Positions 1-7,347 of a DNA stretch of 15,888 bases are shown one piece after another (the first letter of the stretch is position 1; every line of letters begins with the position of its first letter). This stretch comes from Rhodospirillales bacterium. Its GTDB lineage: Bacteria; Pseudomonadota; Alphaproteobacteria; QKFK01; SZUA-500. A program made the translations under genes and the position numbers. The DNA lies in NCBI GenBank assembly GCA_003252195.1, contig QKFK01000165.1, forward strand, positions 1 to 15,888, given 5' to 3'. The notes below the pieces were generated by a model, which had not been told where the DNA came from, did not search any database, and saw only the letters and a program-made list of their open reading frames with translations.

Positions 1-54
1 AATACGGTTAATGCGGTTTAATTTGTCTTTTTTATTTATGTTTCCTGTATCCAT
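1..54 (-). CDS. N-terminus of an unidentified protein, runs off the left edge
   Basis: Reading the minus strand, an ATG at 54-52 opens a frame of 18 codons that reaches the window edge without a stop. The visible peptide begins MDTGNINKKDK and is lysine- and asparagine-rich, with no recognisable motif, signal peptide or membrane segment. The start is supported by an AGAGGA ribosome binding site four bases upstream (64-59) and by a good sigma70-like promoter further up (119-90). The family cannot be told from 18 residues. Confidence 0.55.
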   Translation of the reverse strand, partial: MDTGNINKKDKLNRINRI

Positions 55-70
55 TTTATCCTCTTATACC

Positions 71-91
71 ATATACCCCTATAAGGTATAT
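71..91. repeat. Inverted repeat overlapping the -10 region, candidate operator
   Basis: ATATACC at 71-77 is repeated in inverted form as GGTATAT at 85-91 with a 7-base spacer. An additional TATACC copy lies at 65-70. The element covers the -10 hexamer and predicted start point of the left-edge gene, where a repressor would act. No regulator can be named, and AT-rich sequence yields such repeats by chance. Confidence 0.3.
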
Positions 92-119
92 TATAAATCC
101 TAATTTAATCATGTTGCAA
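90..119 (-). promoter_or_regulatory. Sigma70-type promoter of the left-edge gene
   Basis: On the minus strand a TTGCAA -35 element (119-114) is followed after 18 bases by a perfect TATAAT -10 element (95-90). Transcription would start near 83, leaving about 28 bases of leader before the ATG at 54. An inverted repeat (71-91) overlaps the -10 and start point. Recognised by consensus match only. Confidence 0.5.
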
Positions 120-310
120 GATATTTTTGTAGTAAATTATTAGTAAGTGTCGGTCAAGATAAATAGGGATTAACTTGTTGTGCCTTGTATGTTTGAACGG
201 AGTGGCGACGTTAATAAGACCTTTTGTATTTGGTGCAGTTAATTAAATGCAAATAGGTAATATTTACAATATGTTTGTAATATTTTTAATGTTTGAAGAG
301 TGTGTTTAGA

Positions 311-1234
311 TTAGTCGCAATGGCAACGTAGTTGGTTGTATATACGATAAAAATTATCAGTGAAAAAGTCACCAGCTTCACTTCTGAAGCCATTGTTTAA
401 GATGTTGTCAGAAAAGAAAATAAAGGCTTTCTTTAGATTTTTTTCGTCGGTGCTTAGCTTTTGCTCTTGGCATATACGAGATGTTTGGCGAATAGTCTTG
501 TCTATATTAAACGCTGCTGATGGTAGTAGGTCTGCGTCACATAAAATTAAAGCCATTTGAGTTTCTTTGGGCATATTTAGAAGAGGTGCTAGTTCTGTCA
601 TGGTAGGTGGTATGCTTGGAATATTATTGCCAGACTTGTGGTGTTTATCAATGGCACTAACTAGTTGACTTGGACCCTGAGGGTCGGTCGCTAGTACAAA
701 TAGCTCCATGTTTTTAACAGATTGCTCGCTAACATTATGCTTTCTTAATAGGTCTAGCGCATATGCTAGGGAGCGTTTTTCTAAAGCAAATAACTGACTT
801 CCATTAACGCCACCATCATGTTCTAAGTCGTGTATTAATGCGGTTACAATCAAGAGAGCTATATCATCGTTAGTTAATTTGAATCTGGTTTGTGCAATAT
901 TGTTTATGTGGGCTAATAAATAGCAACATATTGCAACTTCTATAATGTGTCCGCTGTTGTGGTATGGATTGCTATTGTTTATTGCTTTTCCATCGTCGTA
1001 CATTTGTGCAAGCTCAAACGCAGCTTTGGCTAGGGGAGCATTTTTGTCATATGAGATTTTGTTAAACATATGAGATATAATTTGCTCAAATTTATCTTTG
1101 ATATCGTTGTGTTTTAGGTTGTGCAAAGTTTCTGCTAAGGTATCCCCAGCAGTATATGGGTTAAATATAGAATCTAAATTAGGGTTCTGTTTAGAAAACA
1201 GGTTGTCTATTTTTCTAAGTTCTACATCAATCAT
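311..1234 (-). CDS. Class I-type 3',5'-cyclic nucleotide phosphodiesterase (HD fold)
   Basis: The likely role is hydrolysis of a 3',5'-cyclic nucleotide (cAMP or cGMP) in the cytoplasm, using two metal ions. Numbering from the ATG at 1234 (307 residues), a YHNxxH motif lies at about 91-96 (H92 acid, H96 metal ligand). The block HDLEHDGGVN follows at about 135-144, matching the class I PDE signature H-D-x-x-H-x-[AG]-x-x-N except at its final position. LATD is at about 181-184 and CDAD at about 232-235 supplies the last metal aspartate. All four metal ligands are therefore present. I do not find an obvious counterpart of the purine-clamping glutamine near the C-terminus, so the substrate is open. 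No membrane segment or regulatory domain precedes the catalytic part. A GTG at 1267 would add 11 residues. Neither start has a clear ribosome binding site, and I prefer the ATG. The gene is monocistronic and diverges from the gene at 1386. Confidence 0.75.
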   Translation of the reverse strand: MIDVELRKIDNLFSKQNPNLDSIFNPYTAGDTLAETLHNLKHNDIKDKFEQIISHMFNKISYDKNAPLAKAAFELAQMYDDGKAINNSNPYHNSGHIIEVAICCYLLAHINNIAQTRFKLTNDDIALLIVTALIHDLEHDGGVNGSQLFALEKRSLAYALDLLRKHNVSEQSVKNMELFVLATDPQGPSQLVSAIDKHHKSGNNIPSIPPTMTELAPLLNMPKETQMALILCDADLLPSAAFNIDKTIRQTSRICQEQKLSTDEKNLKKAFIFFSDNILNNGFRSEAGDFFTDNFYRIYNQLRCHCD

Positions 1235-1359
1235 TATTTCAACACGCGATATATAAAATAAGTTCACTATATTTATATGAAAGTTTTTATCAAATTAAAA
1301 GCCAAATAAGTACTTTATTATAATAAAACGATAGTATAGAATCCCCTAGTCTCAAATTG

Positions 1360-1365
1360 TATAAT
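1360..1365 (+). promoter_or_regulatory. Possible -10 element for the 1386 gene
   Basis: A perfect TATAAT lies 20 bases before the ATG at 1386, in the gap between two divergent genes. No good -35 hexamer stands at the right distance. If used, the leader would be very short (about 14 bases), which fits the absence of a clear Shine-Dalgarno sequence. Weak evidence. Confidence 0.3.
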
Positions 1366-1385
1366 TTTGTAGTAAAGCGATATTA

Positions 1386-3623
1386 ATGTTTTCAATGCGT
1401 AGGTCCTATTTTGTTGTTATTAGTTATGTACTAACTATATTCCTATCTTCTTTCTTGCTGTTTTTTGTTCAGCCGATGGTTGCCAAGTATATTCTGCCAT
1501 TTTTTGGTGGAGTGCCATCTGTGTGGAATTCATGCATGGTATTTTATCAGGCTATTTTGCTTTTTGGTTATTTATATGCACATATGCTAAGCAAGATTAA
1601 GTCAATTAAAACCCAGTATATTATTCATATATCTTTGTTGCTTTTAAGCCTTGTTTCTATGCCTGTGGTGTTTGATTATATCCCTTCGCAAGATTTGGGA
1701 ACAAGCCCAATATGGCAAGTTGTAGTTTGTTTGGGCGTGTTGATTGCTGTTCCATTTTTTGTGGTTTCAACGACATCTCCGTTGTTGCAAAAATGGTTTG
1801 GGTATGCCAGTTCAGAGAGCCCATATTTTTTGTATGTTGCTAGTAATGCTGGTAGTATGTTGGCTTTAGTTGGATATCTAGCATATTTTGAGCCTTCGTA
1901 TAAACTTGCAGAACAAACTCAAATATGGTCTTGGCAATATTGCATATTAATGTTGTTGCTTGCTTTATCTGGAGTGTTTGCTCTTAAGTCAAAAGATAAT
2001 GATGCGTCATTAGAAGAGCATGATGATGAAAAAGCACCAAGCTGGGGTCTAAAAATAAAGTGGTTGTTATTAGCCTTCTGTCCTTCAAGCTTGATGCTAG
2101 GAGTTACAACTTACATCACAACAGATATAGCGTCTGTGCCTCTTTTGTGGATGGTACCATTAATTGGTTATTTAGTAAGCTTTATGATTGTTTTTTCTCG
2201 ATATGGAAATAGCATTCATGACTTTATGGAGCGTAATTTTGCGTTTTTATTTGTAATATTTATTGGCTATATGCTGTCTAGCTTAGTTGTTAATGCCTTT
2301 TTGGCGATTTCAGCTTTGCTACTGTTTTTTTCTGTGGCGGTTTATTGCCATGGGAAAATGGCTTTTACAAAACCAGGAACTCGCTATCTAACAGATTTTT
2401 ACTTAATAATGTCTATTGGTGGGGTGTTAGGCGGAATATTTAACTCTATTCTTGCCCCTGTTCTTTTTACCAATGTTTTAGAATTACCGATTGTGTTAAT
2501 TGTTATGCTCTTGTTAAGAGTTGATAATTGGAAAAAGCTGTTTAATACCAAGCATGCTTTTATAAAAGATTTATCTATAGCAATCTTGTTGGCTCTTATG
2601 TATGCGCTTTTTGCTCTTGCAGAGAAAAAAATATCGAGCCTCATTGATATTTCAATTAACATTTATGGGTTGTTGTTAACTTGCTTCTTATTTGCGGCAC
2701 ATTCTTTCCAGCACAAGTCATTAAGGTTTGCTTTATCTGTTTATGCGCTGTTTTTAGCATCATGTAATTTTTATACTCCATTAGGTGTTTCTATTTTTAG
2801 AACATCGGAAGCAACTATGTTAGAAGAGCGTAATTTCTTTGGAGTTAAAAGAGTTTACGATGCAGAAAAGAATGGCATGAAGTTTCACGTGTTATCAAAT
2901 GGATCTACAAGGCACGGTATTCAGAATTTAACCTACGGAGAAGAAAAAATACCACTTAGTTATTATTCCTTTGCCTCTCCTGTTGGTGATTTTTTAATGA
3001 AGAATGGAAGCCTTTCTGATGGGTGGAAAGTCGGGGCTGTTGGACTAGGCGCGGGGTCTCTTGTTTGTTATGCTAGAGAGAATCAAGAATGGACATTCTA
3101 TGAGATAGACAAGCAGGTTGTCGATATTGCCTCTGACCCTAAGTATTTTACTTATATTTCTAAATGTTTGCCAGACGTTAATATCGTGCTTGGTGATGCA
3201 AGGCTTTCATTAAAGAAAGAAGCTGATAATAAATTTGATATCTTGATTTTTGATGCTTTTAGCTCAGATTCTGTTCCGATACATTTGTTAACAGATGAAG
3301 CTTTCCAGCTATATGTGAAAAAGCTAAAAACTGATGGTGCAATGCTGTTCCATTTAAGTAATCGTTATATGAAGTTGCAAGATATAGTTATGAATATTGC
3401 AAACAAGCATGGTTTTGTATCTGTCTATGGTAAAGATGAGAGTGATAATTATATGGAGGGAGCAACCAGAAGTGAATGGGTGCTAGTTACAAGAAACCCT
3501 CTTTACTTAAATAATCTTAATAGAGGTGGTAAATTGTGGAGAAAGTATCAGCCGACATCTTCTGTTGTTTGGTATGATGATTACTCAAATATTCTATCAG
3601 CTCTAAAGGTTTTGCATGATTAA
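1386..3623 (+). CDS. Polytopic membrane protein fused to a spermidine-synthase-like domain
   Basis: This 745-residue protein has two parts. Residues 1 to about 500 are a series of hydrophobic segments (about a dozen) that begin with the family-typical block FVQPMVAKYILPFFGG and VWNSCMVFYQ, indicating an inner-membrane location. Residues from about 545 form a Rossmann-type methyltransferase/aminopropyltransferase domain. It has the nucleotide loop GLGAGS near 552, GDAR near 601 and the active-site strand FDAFSSDSVPIHLLT at about 621-635, which matches the spermidine synthase family (PF01564). Such membrane-fused proteins are common in bacteria, but their true substrate is mostly unknown. The usual aminopropyltransferase DxxDP pattern is not intact, so polyamine synthesis should not be assumed. 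A downstream ATG at codon 4 is an alternative start. The stop codon lies inside a 14-bp tandem duplication. Confidence 0.8.
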   Translation: MFSMRRSYFVVISYVLTIFLSSFLLFFVQPMVAKYILPFFGGVPSVWNSCMVFYQAILLFGYLYAHMLSKIKSIKTQYIIHISLLLLSLVSMPVVFDYIPSQDLGTSPIWQVVVCLGVLIAVPFFVVSTTSPLLQKWFGYASSESPYFLYVASNAGSMLALVGYLAYFEPSYKLAEQTQIWSWQYCILMLLLALSGVFALKSKDNDASLEEHDDEKAPSWGLKIKWLLLAFCPSSLMLGVTTYITTDIASVPLLWMVPLIGYLVSFMIVFSRYGNSIHDFMERNFAFLFVIFIGYMLSSLVVNAFLAISALLLFFSVAVYCHGKMAFTKPGTRYLTDFYLIMSIGGVLGGIFNSILAPVLFTNVLELPIVLIVMLLLRVDNWKKLFNTKHAFIKDLSIAILLALMYALFALAEKKISSLIDISINIYGLLLTCFLFAAHSFQHKSLRFALSVYALFLASCNFYTPLGVSIFRTSEATMLEERNFFGVKRVYDAEKNGMKFHVLSNGSTRHGIQNLTYGEEKIPLSYYSFASPVGDFLMKNGSLSDGWKVGAVGLGAGSLVCYARENQEWTFYEIDKQVVDIASDPKYFTYISKCLPDVNIVLGDARLSLKKEADNKFDILIFDAFSSDSVPIHLLTDEAFQLYVKKLKTDGAMLFHLSNRYMKLQDIVMNIANKHGFVSVYGKDESDNYMEGATRSEWVLVTRNPLYLNNLNRGGKLWRKYQPTSSVVWYDDYSNILSALKVLHD

Positions 3624-3646
3624 AGGTGTGATATTAAAGGTGTGAT
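3619..3646 (+). repeat. Perfect 14-bp tandem duplication covering a stop codon
   Basis: The unit ATTAAAGGTGTGAT occurs twice back to back (3619-3632 and 3633-3646). The first copy contains the TAA stop of the spermidine-synthase-like gene, and the second lies just downstream. The two copies are identical, so the duplication looks recent, probably by replication slippage. It does not change the reading frame of the protein. Confidence 0.85.
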
Positions 3647-3699
3647 GAAATATATATAGATTGCTATCAAGACTATGTGTATTTATTAATTATGATTTA

Positions 3700-3719
3700 T
3701 ATGATTTTTAAAAATCATA
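3700..3719. promoter_or_regulatory. 20-bp perfect palindrome, candidate operator
   Basis: A perfect 20-bp palindrome, with half-site TATGATTTTT, is centred between 3709 and 3710, about 34 bases before the ATG of the small membrane protein. A direct copy of its left end (TATGATTTA) sits immediately upstream at 3691-3699, and each TATGAT could also serve as a -10 element. The site is placed where a dimeric regulator of the two-gene unit would bind. It is entirely A+T apart from one G/C pair per arm, so chance is a real alternative. Confidence 0.4.
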
Positions 3720-3752
3720 AAGATTACAATAATGTAAAGGATAAAAATAAAA

Positions 3753-3929
3753 ATGTCAGAAAAAGAAATAAACGCACCTACTATGTCTGTTAAACCGTAC
3801 GTGATTATGGCAATAGTTATGACGATAGCTATAGCTGGTGTTTTATGGTATCTTGGTGACGATGTTAAAATTCTTTTTGATACGTCATCTATCAAAAACA
3901 TGGTGCCTTTAGGAGGTAAAGTTAAGTGA
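3753..3929 (+). CDS. Small single-pass membrane protein (58 aa)
   Basis: A 58-codon frame begins MSEKEINAPTMS and ends GGKVK. After a short charged N-terminus, one hydrophobic stretch (residues about 16-35, VIMAIVMTIAIAGVLWYL) is long enough to span the membrane. A short soluble tail follows. An AAGGA sequence about ten bases upstream is a fair ribosome binding site. The clearest support is the 3' end: its TGA shares bases with the GTG start of the next gene (GTGA at 3926-3929). The AGGAGG that serves the next gene lies inside this frame, a classic translational-coupling layout. The family is not recognised. It probably acts at the inner membrane together with the secreted Sel1-repeat protein. 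Confidence 0.65.
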   Translation: MSEKEINAPTMSVKPYVIMAIVMTIAIAGVLWYLGDDVKILFDTSSIKNMVPLGGKVK

Positions 3930-6100
3930 AAAAAATCCTATTTGTTCTTTTCTTACTTGCAGGAATAAAATTAGCCTATGCAGATGTTGCAAAAGGTTAT
4001 GAAGCAATGCAGGCTGGTGATTATGAAACAGCACTTTCAGAATTTAAATCTGCTGAGGGAGATGAGCAGGGTTCTGCTTATTACTATCTTGGGGTTATGT
4101 ATGAGAATGGAACAGGGGTTAACGTTAATTTAGCTAGAGCGTGGGATTGGTATAATAAATCGGCAGAACTTGGTAATGTTGATTCTAAGCAAAAGCTCGC
4201 AGAAATGTATGAGACTGGTCATGGGGTTAAGATTAATTATGTTAACTCACTAAAATATTACAAAGATATAGCAGATAGCTCTAATAGTACCAATGCAATA
4301 TACAAAACATCTCAATATTATGTCGATGGTAGGATTGGTTATGTAGATATTGCAGAGGCTGAAAAATATGCCTTAAAACTCCAAACTGCAGGAGATCATA
4401 GAGCGGATACGATTTTAAAAAAGATTGTTGAGTTAAAAGACGTGTATGAGCAAAAAGATGTTTTAATCAATAATAATGCTCTAGATGAAAGAATTCCTGA
4501 GATTAAAAATAATTTAGAAAAGGTAGCAAAATTATTCATCCCTGCTTTTAATAACAATAAATATGAATTACCTAAAGATATTATAGTGAACAGAAAATCT
4601 GCAAGTGTGTATAGCTTTGTGTATCCACAGATTAAAGTTACAGTTGAGGATAAGAACAAAAAAAAGGCATTTTTTACGTTAGTTAATGTCACGGGTGGGC
4701 TAGAATTAGCTAAAGATGGTACAGATGTGATATATAACATCACCTTGGCTATGCCAAGTAATGTGGTGGTTACTAATGAAGCTGATGATGTTGTTTCTAA
4801 TATTCAAACATCAAACAGTAAGGGAATGTTGGTTTGGAATGCCACTAAAGAAAAAACGGTTAAAGCATCATCTTCAGTTGATTATGTTGAGGTTCTTTTT
4901 GATGGCGGTAATCCTGTAATATCAACCAAAAAGGTTTACGCTAATCATGTCGACAGTTCTAAAGAATATAAGCAGGATTTGAGTATTGATAATGTTAAAT
5001 ATGAAGAGGCTGGAGTTGGCGAGCTCTTTTCAATAGAGAAAATAAAATACGATGTTTCTGGAGATTCTAGTGTAGATAAAGAAACAGTTATTAAATTATT
5101 GGAAGAAACAAAAAAGAAGTCCGCTAATAAAGAGTATTTTGTGCCAGAGCTGGTTAAGCTGTTAGATGCTTTTCCTAGCATGAATATGCAGATAACTTTT
5201 GATGGCATTAAGTTAAACAAAGAAAAAAGTAAGGGCGATATTTTTGATGTAAAGCAGTTAAAATTTAGAAATGCTTTTGTTAATAATCATAAAGATAAAT
5301 TAAACGATTTGCATTTGGAGATGCTAATAGATGGTGTTAACGGCAAAGAGATAAAAAACCGTGCATTGATGTTAGATCTATCAATTGAAAAGCTACCACT
5401 CGCTCAGATTATTTCTGATGTTATGCCAGAGAAAAAAGCAGTTAACGTAAGTCCCAATAAGCCAGGTCAGCCAGATGAATTGGTAAAAGAAGAAGCTGGG
5501 GCAGAAGGCGAACAGATAGTGGCAGAAGAAGCTATTGATAGCGAGAATAAGATAGAGGCTAGCCCCGCAGTATCTCCTTTAGCAAGCGGAGCACAAATTT
5601 TTGCTTCTGCAATTGGTAGCATATGGAAAAACCTACATGAGGCAGGAGCTGCATTAAAAATAAATGATGCAGGATATATGGATGATGTAAGCGGGATTAG
5701 GCTTAAAGGTGTTGTTCATGTTGCTGATAATAATAAAGTTTATGGTAAGGGCACAGTTAATATAAAGAACTTTGATTTTATTATGCAAAAGATGATGGAA
5801 GAGAGTAAGAAAAAGGCCGAGTTAATGGCAAAGCAACAAGCTGAAGCTCAAAAGCAAAACCCTAATGGCGCAGTGACATCAGATGTACAAACGGACAAAA
5901 CCGATATTATGAAAAGTATGTTTGTTTTTTCTTTGCTTCCACACAGAGCAACCGCAAAAAAGAGCTCCGATGCTAATAATATTTTGAGCGAATCGTTTGA
6001 TATTGAAATGAAAAAAGACGGTAAATTTTATATAAATGGTGTTGAAGTTATGCAAAATAAAACGGCTGGCGATGCAAATTCTGCTCAAAGCCAACCGTAA
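3926..6100 (+). CDS. Secreted Sel1-repeat (TPR-like) protein of unknown function
   Basis: This 724-residue exported protein starts with GTG at 3926, preceded by AGGAGG at 3911-3916. A Sec signal peptide covers residues 1-19 (cleavage after AYA, before D20). There is no lipobox cysteine, so a periplasmic location is likely. Residues about 35-160 hold Sel1-like repeats: AYYYLGVMYENGTGV and KQKLAEMYETGHGV are typical. Such repeats usually mediate protein-protein contacts. The long remainder is a lysine- and aspartate-rich beta-type region without a motif I can name. An acidic, low-complexity hinge sits at about 505-550. A late block (about 580-620) and a coiled-coil-prone lysine/glutamate stretch (about 625-650) follow. 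The tail resembles DUF945/YdgA-type proteins only vaguely, so I do not assign it. The start overlaps the stop of the small membrane protein gene by four bases, so the two are almost certainly co-translated. Confidence 0.7.
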   Translation: MKKILFVLFLLAGIKLAYADVAKGYEAMQAGDYETALSEFKSAEGDEQGSAYYYLGVMYENGTGVNVNLARAWDWYNKSAELGNVDSKQKLAEMYETGHGVKINYVNSLKYYKDIADSSNSTNAIYKTSQYYVDGRIGYVDIAEAEKYALKLQTAGDHRADTILKKIVELKDVYEQKDVLINNNALDERIPEIKNNLEKVAKLFIPAFNNNKYELPKDIIVNRKSASVYSFVYPQIKVTVEDKNKKKAFFTLVNVTGGLELAKDGTDVIYNITLAMPSNVVVTNEADDVVSNIQTSNSKGMLVWNATKEKTVKASSSVDYVEVLFDGGNPVISTKKVYANHVDSSKEYKQDLSIDNVKYEEAGVGELFSIEKIKYDVSGDSSVDKETVIKLLEETKKKSANKEYFVPELVKLLDAFPSMNMQITFDGIKLNKEKSKGDIFDVKQLKFRNAFVNNHKDKLNDLHLEMLIDGVNGKEIKNRALMLDLSIEKLPLAQIISDVMPEKKAVNVSPNKPGQPDELVKEEAGAEGEQIVAEEAIDSENKIEASPAVSPLASGAQIFASAIGSIWKNLHEAGAALKINDAGYMDDVSGIRLKGVVHVADNNKVYGKGTVNIKNFDFIMQKMMEESKKKAELMAKQQAEAQKQNPNGAVTSDVQTDKTDIMKSMFVFSLLPHRATAKKSSDANNILSESFDIEMKKDGKFYINGVEVMQNKTAGDANSAQSQP

Positions 6101-6138
6101 GTTTAAGAATTACAAAAACATCTAACTTAATAATTTAA

Positions 6139-6315
6139 TTATAATTTGCCACGGATATTCTCAATAATATCCTCTAGCGTTTTCATGCGGATTCCATCGC
6201 TTTTCATCAATATTTGAACCACGTCATCTTTTAAAATTTCAGATAGTATTGGCTCGCTATTGTCAATGAACTTGTCGCTGTCAACCAACATGTTGTCAGA
6301 AAAAGGTAGTCCCAT
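6139..6315 (-). CDS. Small acidic protein of unknown function (58 aa)
   Basis: On the minus strand a 58-codon frame begins MGLPFSDNMLVDSDK and ends ENIRGKL, followed by TAA at 6141-6139. Translation is strongly supported by an eight-base GGAGGAGG run (6328-6321) five bases before the ATG, among the best ribosome binding sites in the window. The peptide is rich in Asp, Glu, Ile and Leu. Its second half looks helical (DDVVQILMKSDGIRMKTLED), with no membrane segment, cysteines or known motif. It is convergent with the Sel1-repeat gene (38 bases between stops) and lies behind the terminator of the glycosyltransferase gene, so it should have its own promoter in 6316-6460. The family is not recognised. 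Confidence 0.6.
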   Translation of the reverse strand: MGLPFSDNMLVDSDKFIDNSEPILSEILKDDVVQILMKSDGIRMKTLEDIIENIRGKL

Positions 6316-6437
6316 CTTTTCCTCCTCCGTTACTATATATGATTATTATAACTTATATAGGTGCTAAAAGATATTATTATCTGTTTACCATTTATTTACC
6401 ATCTAATGTATCTTTTTGAAATTTAAAGGGTATTTCG

Positions 6438-6451
6438 GTGATTTAAATCAC
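6438..6451. promoter_or_regulatory. 14-bp palindrome of CRP/FNR-like form
   Basis: The perfect palindrome GTGATTTAAATCAC has the GTGA-N6-TCAC core of CRP-type sites, and its inner TGAT-N4-ATCA matches the FNR arrangement. The flanking bases (G on the left, T on the right) do not complete the TGTGA/TCACA consensus. It lies about 120 bases upstream of the small acidic protein gene at 6315 and just beyond the glycosyltransferase terminator, in the only stretch that can hold that gene's promoter. About one 14-bp palindrome is expected by chance in a window of this size. Confidence 0.35.
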
Positions 6452-6460
6452 TATATACAA

Positions 6461-6490
6461 AAAAACAGCCAGTTTTAGGTGGCTGTTTTT
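6461..6490 (-). terminator. Intrinsic terminator of the glycosyltransferase gene, possibly bidirectional
   Basis: A perfect 11-bp stem (arms 6461-6471 and 6480-6490, core AACAGCCA/TGGCTGTT) with an 8-base loop lies 24 bases beyond the minus-strand stop at 6514. On the minus strand the stem ends in a run of seven T. The A-rich left arm gives five T in the other direction as well, so it may work both ways. Confidence 0.85.
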
Positions 6491-6513
6491 GTAATGATAT
6501 TTAATGAGATAAT

Positions 6514-7332
6514 CTATTTTACATCATAGAAAAAATCTTTAATCCAAGGACTTGGCTTGATGCTCTTATATAGTAAGATTTTCCATTTTGGTTCTTTGCC
6601 TGGTTCTGCCCATCTGCCTAATATGGCATCTTCCATTTTTGGCTTGCCGTGGAATGCTAAAACTTTGGTTCCTTCAGGTAATTTTGGTGCAACAAATTTT
6701 CTTTTGAAAATGTTAGGAATACAATGAACCTTAAAGCTACTAAACCATGTCTCTGGCCAGAAATTAAGCTTGCCCCATTTTTCAATTGCTTTAGATGAAA
6801 GATATTCTTGAGACGCTGTATAGAATTTCTTGATTACTTCTTGGTGGTTGTTTTCAAAATACTCTTTTGCAAATCCTAATGTTCCAACTTGCCATGAATA
6901 ACAACTAGCTTGCCCAACATGATCACCTTTGGTATTCCAGTCATTTATAATTACAAACTCATCATTTTTAGGATAGTCAAACATTTCGTCTAATGAGCCT
7001 GTAACAATTACGTCTAGGTCAAAGAAAAATACGCGTTGTCCATTAAGCCCGCCAAGCTGATCATCACACAAGCCGACTTCTTTACGGTAAATAGGTTTGA
7101 TTTTTGTTAAGTCGCAATTTAATACAGGCAATGGTTTTACAATAATATCTTTGTTCAAGCCATCAGCAATTTCTGTAAAGCAATAGAAATTAATTTTGTG
7201 ATTGTGAACATTGTGTTTAATCATTTCATAAAGCTGGTTTACATGCTCAGCTTTATAATAAGCTTCTCCCCATTTAATGCAGATTACATTCGCTTCAGGG
7301 AGTTGATTTTTATTACTTGTTTCGGTGCTCAT
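6514..7332 (-). CDS. GT-A-fold glycosyltransferase with DxD motif
   Basis: The 272-residue protein probably transfers a sugar from a nucleotide-sugar donor, in the cytoplasm or at the inner-membrane face. After a short polar N-terminus, the strand ANVICIKWG and a helix begin the nucleotide-binding fold. The stretch RVFFFDLDVIVTGSLDEMF at about 101-119 carries the DxD (D105-L-D107) that binds the metal and nucleotide diphosphate. It sits in the typical 'FDxDxxxxGSLD' setting of GT8-like and related transferases. Later blocks such as FWPETWFSSFK and VLAFHGKPKM fit acceptor and C-terminal parts. No membrane segment is seen. I choose the ATG at 7332 because AGGAG lies at 7343-7339 with good spacing. 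A TTG at 7365 would add 11 residues but has no such site. It stands alone, divergent from the EAL-like pair, so the glycan it builds cannot be inferred. Confidence 0.7.
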   Translation of the reverse strand: MSTETSNKNQLPEANVICIKWGEAYYKAEHVNQLYEMIKHNVHNHKINFYCFTEIADGLNKDIIVKPLPVLNCDLTKIKPIYRKEVGLCDDQLGGLNGQRVFFFDLDVIVTGSLDEMFDYPKNDEFVIINDWNTKGDHVGQASCYSWQVGTLGFAKEYFENNHQEVIKKFYTASQEYLSSKAIEKWGKLNFWPETWFSSFKVHCIPNIFKRKFVAPKLPEGTKVLAFHGKPKMEDAILGRWAEPGKEPKWKILLYKSIKPSPWIKDFFYDVK

Positions 7333-7347
7333 AGGAGTCTCCTGTTT

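Noticed and set aside
259..284. AT-only hairpin downstream of the phosphodiesterase-like gene
   Set aside because: The stem has a bulge, almost no G-C pairs and no T-run in the direction of that gene, so it is unlikely to be a terminator. The rest of 55-310 beyond the promoter shows nothing further.
1386..3623. Naming the membrane-fused protein speE
   Set aside because: The synthase-like domain lacks the intact DxxDP pattern and is fused to a large membrane part, so it is not an ordinary spermidine synthase.
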